This document shows, in pieces, positions 57,541 through 64,000 of a stretch of DNA of 64,000 nucleotides (its first letter is position 1; every line of letters begins with the position of its first letter). The position numbers and the translations under genes are program-made. Source of the stretch: Tillandsia leiboldiana (taxonomy: Eukaryota > Streptophyta > Magnoliopsida > Poales > Bromeliaceae). The DNA lies in assembly GCA_029204045.2 (NCBI GenBank), contig CM055073.1:22948502-23012501 (forward strand), in the 5' to 3' direction. Below the pieces are notes generated by a model that saw nothing but the letters and a program-made list of their open reading frames with translations, was not told the origin of the DNA and searched no databases.

Positions 57541-60500
57541 AAACAGGGTTAAACTCTATTTGAACAACAGCAGTGTGAAGGATTCCCCCCTAACTGGAAA
57601 GGAGAGGAGATGTCCCCCCAAAATAAACCAAAACTGTAAGCAACCCTCACAGAGAGTAGTACAAAACAAGACCAAGACTGTAACAAATCCCTCACAGTAA
57701 GTAGTAACAAGAGAGAAAAACCAGAGTACAACCGCAAAGGCAACCACTTAGGATTAACTACAAATGGAAGTCGCCATGATCCCAGCTACGTCTTCGCACA
57801 AGGCCTCGCAGTTGTCGGGGGGATCGTGTTGCTACCGGCCATAAGGTTGCAGCGCGGGGGGTTCGGAGCTACACTAGCTGTCTATCCTTCCAAGCCATCC
57901 GCTCAACAGCTCTGGAGGCCAACCCAGTTATCTACCCTTTCGACGTCGCGCTCCACAAAGCCACAGAATTGACGATGTTCCTACCACACACCCCCACACT
58001 AGAGGTCCGGTTGTCGAAGATCCTGTGGTTGCGCTCCCTCCACAATTCCCAGCAAGTGGCTGCGATACACGCGTTGAGATGGTCAAGTTCGCTGTGAGGG
58101 CATTTCAGTAAAACCCTCTGCCATCTTGACGCTACATTTCCAGGTTCGTGTAGCAGAGTTGAGAGCAGAAGGTAGTTGCCCTGTAGGATCCGGCTCCACA
58201 CCTTGCGGGCAAATCGGCAACTGAAAAGCAGATGATCCAGATTCTCTTCGTCGCTGCCGCAACAAGCACAGATGGATGGGCCTTGCCACCCTCTCTTGAT
58301 CAACCGGTCAGCCGTCAATAATCTATTCCTTGCTGCCAACCAAAGGAAAATAATGATTCGAAGGGGTACCTTGAAGCTCCAAAGGTGAGGGATTCTGCCA
58401 TCGTCGACTCCGTCGAAAACCAGAAAGTTGTATGCGCTTTGAGTGCTGAAACAAGCCTTAGTGTTCCAATGCCAAAGCATCGCGTCCGCATTGGGACCCA
58501 GAGCAGTGTTCCCGATCACGTTGGAGAGATCAGATAGTTCCCTGTGCGCCACTTGATCTAGTGCCCGCAGGTTGGTGAATCCGAAGTTGTCTCTGGTGGC
58601 GAAACCTTGCATCCATCGATGCACCGAGATGTGTCTAAGCGAAGATAAAGCAAACAGGGTCGGAAAGCGAGCGTGCAGCGAACTGCCTCCCGACCATCTA
58701 GCGTGCCAAAAGGGAGTTGTCGCTCCGTCCCCGAGCCTGAATGATACCGATGCGTGGAAAGGGCTCGAAGTGCTGAGGATGCCTTTCCACAGTGGCGCGC
58801 ACTTTGTGGGTAGTGCACCGCCCGCGCACGGCAATCTGCGCCAGTAGTGTAACCGGTGTAATAACTGCACCCAAGGTAGTTCTTTAGCTGTGTAGAACTT
58901 CCACAGGCCCTTCATGAGAAGTGCTGAGTTTGCCGCTCTAAGATTTCGAACCCCAAGTCCGCCTGCCCCCTTAGGCCGACATACCTGGTCCCAGTTAACC
59001 AAGCAATGGAACCCGCTTGTGCGGGCCTCGCCTTTCCAGAAGAAACCTCGCCGCATTTTGTCGATGTCATTGAGAGCCCAGCCCGGAATCTTAAAGGCCG
59101 AACAATAATAGGAGGGGACGCTAGTGAGCACCGAATTGATGAGAACCAACCGGCCCGCTCTAGATAGTTGCCAGCCTTTCCAACCCGCCAAGCGGTTACC
59201 TATCTTTTCAATAAGCGGCAGGAAGTCCCCTTTGCACAGAGATTTCGGTGAGAGGGGGAGGCCCAGATAAGACAACGGGAACCCGTCAATAGAACATCCA
59301 AAGAAGGAAGCAATGGTGGCGGCCTGCTGCGCCTCCAAGTGTACAGGAATAATGTGGCTTTTGGAGAAATTGATTCGAAGGCCCGATGCCGCCGAAAAAG
59401 CGTCGAGCACAATCTTGATAACCTCCGCCGACTTCATGCTGCCGTCGAAAAAAAGGAGGAGATCGTCGGCAAATTGTAGTGTATGAATGACAATGCCTCC
59501 AACCCCAACTGGCGGCAGCAGAAGGTTAGAAACCGCCGCGTGCAGCATCCTGTACAAGACATCAATACAAAGGATGAACAGTAATGGGGAGAGGGGGTCC
59601 CCCTGACGAACTCCACGTTTGCATTGGAAGAAGGCACCCGGGGTTCCATTGAGTAAAACCGCGTTGGTGGACGAGTGAAGGATCACCTTGATCCAGCTGA
59701 TCCACCTGTCCCCAAATCCCCTCGAATGCAATAATTCAACCAGGAAAGACCAGTTGATGTGGTCGAACGCACGCTCAAAGTCAATCTTGAATAAGGCCGC
59801 TTGCTGATGAGAAGAGAAGAGATGGTGAGTCAGGATATGCGCCGTGAAGAAGTTGTCTAGGATCGACCGCCCTTTGATGAAGGCCGTCTGAAAGGGGTTG
59901 ATGAGTTCCTCCAGAAACCGTTGAAGTCTAGTTGCCAGCACCTTCGAGACAATTTTGGTCAAACCGTTGACAAGACAGATCGGTCGAAACTCCCGTACGT
60001 CCGAGGCCCCCGCTTTCTTCGGGATGAGGCAAATCCAACCACGGTTGATGTCGTGAAAGTTCAACCGTCCACAGTGTAGCTTGTGAAAGACCTCCACCAA
60101 ATCGTTCCTTAGGACCCCCCAAAACCGCTGATAGAACAGCAGAGGTAGTCCATCTGGGCCTGGCGCCTTATCAGGCGCACAAGCGAAGACAGCGCTCTTG
60201 ATTTCTTCTAGAGAAAAGGGTTCCTGCAAACTCCGAAGATCAATCGAGTCGTTAGCATAAAGGAAAGGTAAGTCAACGACCGGGGAGCAGGTAGACTCGG
60301 TGCCGAGTTGATCCACGAAGAATGAGAATAGAAGGTTTGCCATGGCCGCATGTCCCGAATGAGAGGAGGGCCCGTCGGTCAAACGGGTGATGTAGTTCTT
60401 GCTCCTGCGCCCGTTGGCACAAAGGTGAAAGTACTTGGTGTTCGCGTCTCCCTCCTTCAGCCAATTTATCCTCGATCTTTGTTTCCATTTGATTTCTTCT

Positions 60501-60655
60501 TGGAGGCAAAGCTCCCCGAATCTCTCCTTGAGCCTAACTCTCAACGTAAACTCCGTCGATAGAAGCACCCTAACCTCTTCCGCCCTGTCGATCCAGTTGA
60601 TCCAGGTGAGGCATGTTACGGAATTTGAGTTGGCGTAGTTTCGTGAAAGTCTCAA
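57541..60655 (-). mobile_element. L1-type LINE, 5' part missing
   Basis: The minus-strand LINE has its 3' end near 57541, where the sense strand ends in an A-rich run (AATCAAAAAAATAACC). Its coding region is cut at about 60655 where Copia B begins, so the upstream endonuclease part should lie beyond Copia B if the LINE was longer. Confidence 0.8.
57932..60655 (-). CDS. LINE ORF2 reverse transcriptase, open for 907 codons, lacking endonuclease
   Basis: Residues about 50-80 carry the conserved linker EEIKWKQRSRINWLKEGDANTKYFH. RT follows (about 160-470) with DKAPGPDGLPLLFYQRFW, FRPICLVNGLTKIVSKVLA, KIDFERAFDHINW, RGVRQGDPLSPLLFIL and the catalytic box FADD at about 395-398. A zf-RVT domain lies at about 755-825 (VPLRIIIFLWLAARNRLLT, CACC, HLLFSC). 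No RNase H, as usual in this plant L1 group. The frame is open throughout, so the copy is young. The first 20 or so residues are probably out of frame: another frame there reads KLRQLKFRN, which fits LINE sequence better. It lies antisense and downstream of PP2C. Confidence 0.88.
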   Translation of the reverse strand: MRLSRNYANSNSVTCLTWINWIDRAEEVRVLLSTEFTLRVRLKERFGELCLQEEIKWKQRSRINWLKEGDANTKYFHLCANGRRSKNYITRLTDGPSSHSGHAAMANLLFSFFVDQLGTESTCSPVVDLPFLYANDSIDLRSLQEPFSLEEIKSAVFACAPDKAPGPDGLPLLFYQRFWGVLRNDLVEVFHKLHCGRLNFHDINRGWICLIPKKAGASDVREFRPICLVNGLTKIVSKVLATRLQRFLEELINPFQTAFIKGRSILDNFFTAHILTHHLFSSHQQAALFKIDFERAFDHINWSFLVELLHSRGFGDRWISWIKVILHSSTNAVLLNGTPGAFFQCKRGVRQGDPLSPLLFILCIDVLYRMLHAAVSNLLLPPVGVGGIVIHTLQFADDLLLFFDGSMKSAEVIKIVLDAFSAASGLRINFSKSHIIPVHLEAQQAATIASFFGCSIDGFPLSYLGLPLSPKSLCKGDFLPLIEKIGNRLAGWKGWQLSRAGRLVLINSVLTSVPSYYCSAFKIPGWALNDIDKMRRGFFWKGEARTSGFHCLVNWDQVCRPKGAGGLGVRNLRAANSALLMKGLWKFYTAKELPWVQLLHRLHYWRRLPCAGGALPTKCAPLWKGILSTSSPFHASVSFRLGDGATTPFWHARWSGGSSLHARFPTLFALSSLRHISVHRWMQGFATRDNFGFTNLRALDQVAHRELSDLSNVIGNTALGPNADAMLWHWNTKACFSTQSAYNFLVFDGVDDGRIPHLWSFKVPLRIIIFLWLAARNRLLTADRLIKRGWQGPSICACCGSDEENLDHLLFSCRFARKVWSRILQGNYLLLSTLLHEPGNVASRWQRVLLKCPHSELDHLNACIAATCWELWRERNHRIFDNRTSSVGVCGRNIVNSVALWSATSKG

Positions 60656-60839
60656 GTCTTGAAGATTGAAGGTGAAGAAAGTTGGATCATTTAACTCAAT
60701 CTCAAGAAAGAAGAATTCAAAAGGATCAGGTATGTTTAACTAAAGAATTTGTGTGATCCGAATACTTCTTGTAGTGTAGAAACACTTGGAAGAATCTTTC
60801 ATTGCATAAAAATCAAAAACTGGACTTGGGACATGTTCA

Positions 60840-61125
60840 GGATCCGGATCAGGTTGTTCGATCCGGATCCCGAAGGTGGTTCGTTCATACATCGTTGCAA
60901 TCCGGATCGTAGTCTCTTGATCCGGATCCCGAACGTTGAGTTTACCATCTACCTTGAACGATCCGGATCTTGCTTCGCAATCCGGATCCCGAACGTTGAT
61001 GTTTGGTGAACTGTATGAACGATCCGGATCGTAGTCACATGATCCGGATCCCGAACCTTCGTTTTTCTGGAATTGGCTGTTTTGTTATGACGATCCGGAT
61101 CCTAGTTATCACGATCCGGATCGCC
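60840..61125 (+). promoter_or_regulatory. Cluster of ATCCGGATC palindromes in Copia B U3
   Basis: Ten copies of ATCCGGATC occur (eight as the 10-bp palindrome GATCCGGATC), paired in units of about 60-70 bp, with alternate copies followed by CCGAACGTTGA or CCGAAGG. They lie 60-350 bp upstream of the TATA box, the place of an LTR enhancer. The CCGAAC flank recurs in other LTRs here. Confidence 0.75.
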
Positions 61126-61187
61126 GTCCGTAAATATCCAGAAATGGCAGGTTTTTGATTCTTATCTCCTTCCTAGGGTTTCTAACC

Positions 61188-61195
61188 TATAAATA
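61188..61195 (+). promoter_or_regulatory. TATA box of Copia B LTR
   Basis: TATAAATA in the context AACCTATAAATACACCC; same position in the LTR as in Copia A. Transcription should start about 30 bp downstream. Confidence 0.75.
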
Positions 61196-61473
61196 CACCC
61201 TATGACTCCTTTTCTAGGGTGAATCCACATAGCCGTCATTTTCTTGTATCATCTTATACGGCTATAGATCCACATATAGAGAAGAAAGGAAATCATTAGA
61301 GAATACTCTATGTTTCTTCATCTATATTGATTAGTTTGATTCTAGGTTTTCATACTCACATCTTGAGTTGAATCAAACTAATGAATACTTAGATGGTATT
61401 TCCGATCTATCTTTGATCTAAGTATTCGGCGGATCATCACCACCCAAAAACAACGATTTACCCCAAAAATCGG

Positions 61474-61656
61474 CGCGTGGATTCGCGTGTCCTTGTGGAT
61501 TCAAGGTTCAATCGCTCTCGTGGATTCGGAGCGAGGCACGTTCGTGGATTCGAACGGTGCTATTGGGTGAAGACCGTGGATTCGGTCGGACGTCGTGGAT
61601 TCGACGTTGGACGCCGTGGATTCGGCGTTGGGCGCAGATCGTGGATTCGAGAAGCG
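61474..61656 (+). other. Leader hairpin cluster of Copia B (invariant TGGATT loop)
   Basis: Eight TGGATT loops are flanked by complementary arms: 61474-61487 (CGCG), 61491-61506 (CCTTG/CAAGG), 61513-61533 (seven pairs, one bulge), 61536-61560 (nine pairs, one bulge; core CGTTCG), 61572-61587 (GACCG/CGGTC), 61590-61607 (ACGTCG/CGACGT), 61611-61628 (ACGCCG/CGGCGT) and a weak one near 61640-61650 (TCG/CGA). The arms differ but pair. It should lie about 250 nt into the transcript and upstream of the PBS. Confidence 0.85.
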
Positions 61657-61952
61657 TCTGGAGCGAGCGGAGAAGATCCTCTAGGAGCGTATGGAAAAGG
61701 TTGAGTCGTAAGTGTGTACGGTAAATCACCTTGTACGTGTTTTAATTCTAGTGGATTTCTGCCGTGTTATCGGTCCCGTGGTTTTTTACTCCGGTGATGG
61801 AGTTTTCCACGTAAAAATCTTGCGTGTTATTTTATTTTCCGCATTGGGTTTTATCGCAACGATTTTTGGAGTGTTTATACGTTTACACCTATTCACCCCC
61901 CTCTAGGTGTTTCTTCCCCTATTTAGATCCGTATTATATACGACCCAACAAG

Positions 61953-61964
61953 TGGTATCAGAGC
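61953..61964 (+). other. Primer-binding site of Copia B
   Basis: TGGTATCAGAGC, two bases after the LTR end, complementary to initiator tRNA-Met. Confidence 0.92.
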
Positions 61965-61983
61965 GGGAATAGGGTTGTGAACA

Positions 61984-64000
61984 ATGGTTGAAGGTGGAAA
62001 CATCAATCGACCCCCTTTCTTTGATGGAACAAATTATGCGTACTGGAAAGTACGGATGAAAGCCTTTTTATCTTCCATCGACGAAAGGGTGTGGCATTCA
62101 ATTGAATCAGGATGGACTAATCCAACTGAACTTATCTCTGATGTTCACACCTTAAAACCTAGGTCGAAATGGACCAAGGAAGAGTTTGAGTTATCTTCTT
62201 ACAATGGCAAGGGAATTAATGCTATTTTTAATGTCTTATCTCAAACTGAATTCTCTCGCGTCTCGGCATGTGAGACTGCGAAAGAAATCTGGGATGTTCT
62301 CCAGGTTACACATGAGGGAACTAACCTCGTGAAGATTCAGAAACTGCAGATGCTTACGAGCAAGTTTGACTCCATCTTGATGGCAGAAAATGAATCTTTC
62401 ACGGACTACTATACACGATTGCAAGACATCGTAAACTCATGTGCTAATCTGGGAGAGAAGATTCCAGAATTTAAGATTGTAAGAAAAATCTTAAGAACTC
62501 TTCCTGAACGATTTCGCCCAAAGGTTACTGCCATTGAAACTATTAAACACCCGGACGAAATACGTGTAGAAGAATTAGTTGGTTCATTACAAACATATGA
62601 AATGACTTTTAATACTAACAATTCTTCTGGAAAAGCATCCACTTCTAAGTCTTCAGGTTATGCGTTGAAAACAACTAAGGAAGAAGACGCGGATACATCC
62701 TCCTCGGACGATGACGAGAACCTTTCTATGGAGGAATTTGAGAAGCAGCTCGCTCTCTTGACAAGGAATTTTCGCCGCAACTTTCGAAGGGGTAATTCAA
62801 GCAAATCTCCATCCTTCAGAAAGTGGAACAAAGGCAAGGGTACTCCAAGTCACAAGTCAAGAAAGCAGGAGAACTTCTCAAAGGATAAGAAAAGTTCAGA
62901 AGGACAACTGCAATGCTTCAAATGTCGAGGCTACGGCCACATTGCAACGGAGTGTCCTAACAAGTATCCGGCAAAGAAGAAGGCGATGCAAGTCGTCACT
63001 TGGGATGACAACTCAACGTCAAATGAGTCGTCTTCAAGTGATGAAGAAAAGAGCTCCACCGCATTCCACGCGTCCACATCTTCACCATTCATGTGCTTTA
63101 TGGCAAATACATCTGAGTCGTTGTCCAACTCCACTGTTGAAAAGAACGCAACGGACAACGAATCGGATGATTCGGAAGGTGAAGATTTTGCTCTAGCCTA
63201 CCACAGACTTTTGAGGGACTCAAAGAAAGTGGCTAAGCAAAACAAGAGTTTGAGAGGGAGATTGCATGATCTCGAAGAAGAAGCAAGAAGAGCGACTTCT
63301 CTCTCAAACGCTCTTGAAGTGGAAAGGGAAAACCTGATAAAAGAAAATGCTTCCCTTCAAGAGTCCAATGAGCAACTTGAAAAGGAACATACAAATCTGG
63401 TGGATAACGCGAATCACTTTTCAAAGCTCTACAACGAGGCTCGACAGGATAACCTGGAAATGACAAAGACCATTTTCCAACTCAAGAATGACTTACAGCG
63501 ATTCTCTTCAGGAAGGAGTAAGTTGGATAGACTTCTTGGTCTTGGTCAATCAAATAGGTTCGGCCTCGGATACACTCAAACTGGAAACAGTCCAAGTTCG
63601 AGTGAGACAGTTTTTGTGCCTCAGTCGGTATCTCCTCCTCCGACACCGGAATTCAAGACAAACAACGACAACAAACCTACTTCATCCTCTTTGGGATCGT
63701 CAAGATCTAAGGTATGTTTTCGTTGTGGTGTTTCAGGGCACATAAGAAGATATTGCAAGACGGGAGTCGAACGCTCATCTCAAGCACCTCTTGCATCAAC
63801 TACCAAAAAGGCTCCTTTCCGGAAATCAAAGCAAAACTTTTCAAATGAAAAGAGACTTGGTAGTTCACCGCACAAGACGACTTCATCAAGGAGCAACAAT
63901 CGTTTTAACAAGACGCTTTCACCTAGGCACAAAACTTCACGACCATTACAGACGCATTCCAAAAAGGTTTGGGTGCGCAAAGGTGAAATTTTCCCTTGTC
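61984..64000 (+). CDS. Copia B gag polyprotein, open to the window end
   Basis: The ATG at 61984 (MVEGGNINRPPFFDGTNYAY) opens a frame with no stop through 64000 (672 full codons). Domains: DUF4219/UBN2-type gag (about 5-220), acidic Ser-rich linker, first CCHC knuckle CFKCRGYGHIATEC (about residue 310), coiled coil (about 400-510), second CCHC knuckle CFRCGVSGHIRRYC (about 580), basic C-terminus ending RKGEIFPC. By comparison with Copia A the frame should end within a few codons after the window. It is intact as far as seen, so this element may be recent. Confidence 0.9.
   Translation, partial: MVEGGNINRPPFFDGTNYAYWKVRMKAFLSSIDERVWHSIESGWTNPTELISDVHTLKPRSKWTKEEFELSSYNGKGINAIFNVLSQTEFSRVSACETAKEIWDVLQVTHEGTNLVKIQKLQMLTSKFDSILMAENESFTDYYTRLQDIVNSCANLGEKIPEFKIVRKILRTLPERFRPKVTAIETIKHPDEIRVEELVGSLQTYEMTFNTNNSSGKASTSKSSGYALKTTKEEDADTSSSDDDENLSMEEFEKQLALLTRNFRRNFRRGNSSKSPSFRKWNKGKGTPSHKSRKQENFSKDKKSSEGQLQCFKCRGYGHIATECPNKYPAKKKAMQVVTWDDNSTSNESSSSDEEKSSTAFHASTSSPFMCFMANTSESLSNSTVEKNATDNESDDSEGEDFALAYHRLLRDSKKVAKQNKSLRGRLHDLEEEARRATSLSNALEVERENLIKENASLQESNEQLEKEHTNLVDNANHFSKLYNEARQDNLEMTKTIFQLKNDLQRFSSGRSKLDRLLGLGQSNRFGLGYTQTGNSPSSSETVFVPQSVSPPPTPEFKTNNDNKPTSSSLGSSRSKVCFRCGVSGHIRRYCKTGVERSSQAPLASTTKKAPFRKSKQNFSNEKRLGSSPHKTTSSRSNNRFNKTLSPRHKTSRPLQTHSKKVWVRKGEIFPC

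Larger units (their letters stand above)
60660..61950 (+). repeat. 5' LTR of Copia B (about 1291 bp)
   Basis: It starts TGAAGATTGAAGG next to the interrupted LINE and ends ACGACCCAACA. TATA box at 61188-61195. U3 holds ten ATCCGGATC palindromes (60840-61125); R/U5 holds the TGGATT hairpin cluster (61474-61656). Similar to the Copia A LTR at both ends and through U5. Confidence 0.85.

Noticed and set aside
58558..59649. ORFs antisense to or out of frame with the LINE reverse transcriptase
   Set aside because: Shadows of the 907-codon RT frame.

Overview
The window is nuclear DNA of a flowering plant, most likely a monocot. It carries one split host gene with plant splice sites, Copia and Gypsy LTR retrotransposons, a MULE with a PB1-like N-terminus, PIF/Harbinger MITEs and an RNase-H-less L1-type LINE. 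The MITE and solo-LTR style reminds me of pineapple, but that is an impression and not evidence.

Host gene. A single protein-coding gene runs on the + strand from 8113 to 56944: a clade-E-like protein phosphatase 2C of 475 aa in five exons (8113-8373, 23181-23552, 23682-23799, 55290-55513, 56492-56944). All phases join and all PP2C metal-binding motifs are present. Introns 1 and 3 are about 14.8 kb and 31.5 kb and consist largely of nested transposons. Introns 2 and 4 are 129 bp and 978 bp. The last intron/exon junction carries a fresh 138-bp tandem duplication that creates a decoy 3' splice site.

Left flank (1-8112). A minus-strand Sirevirus-like Copia element (A; LTR, PBS and gag) abuts a minus-strand Mutator-like element. 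The MULE transposase has three recognisable exons but carries one in-frame stop and one frameshift. Its 5' subterminal region is an array of palindromes ending about 640 bp upstream of the PP2C start codon.

Intron 1. Solo LTR S1 (9723-22896) contains solo LTR S2 (10670-19429, TSD ATGAT), which contains a 4-kb PIF/Harbinger element H1 (15255-19292, TSD TAA). H1 holds a transposase remnant between two 43-bp minisatellite arrays. S2 carries a 64-bp minisatellite.

Intron 3. Harbinger MITE H2, foldback elements M1 and M2, solo LTR S3 and expanded TA/GA microsatellites are followed by a degraded minus-strand Gypsy element G. G has been split by solo LTR S4 (TSD CTACT, itself carrying MITE H3) and by a complete but decayed Sirevirus-like Copia C (37236-46058, TSD AAGGC). 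The 3' LTR of C carries MITE H4. A further LTR (S5) and a GA-rich repeat field follow.

Right flank (56945-64000). The PP2C 3' UTR is followed by a 5'-truncated LINE (minus) and by a second Sirevirus-like Copia element B (plus), whose gag is open to the end of the window.

Most unusual signal. The transcribed leader part of the LTRs of Copia A and Copia B carries clusters of small hairpins, at least 5 in A and 7-8 in B. All share the loop TGGATT (sense strand), while the stem sequences differ and stay complementary. The clusters sit at the same place relative to the TATA box and the PBS in both elements. This looks like a selected RNA structure, possibly for Gag binding, packaging or dimerisation. 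A parallel case at DNA level is the Harbinger MITE family, whose terminal hairpins are kept in shape but not in sequence.
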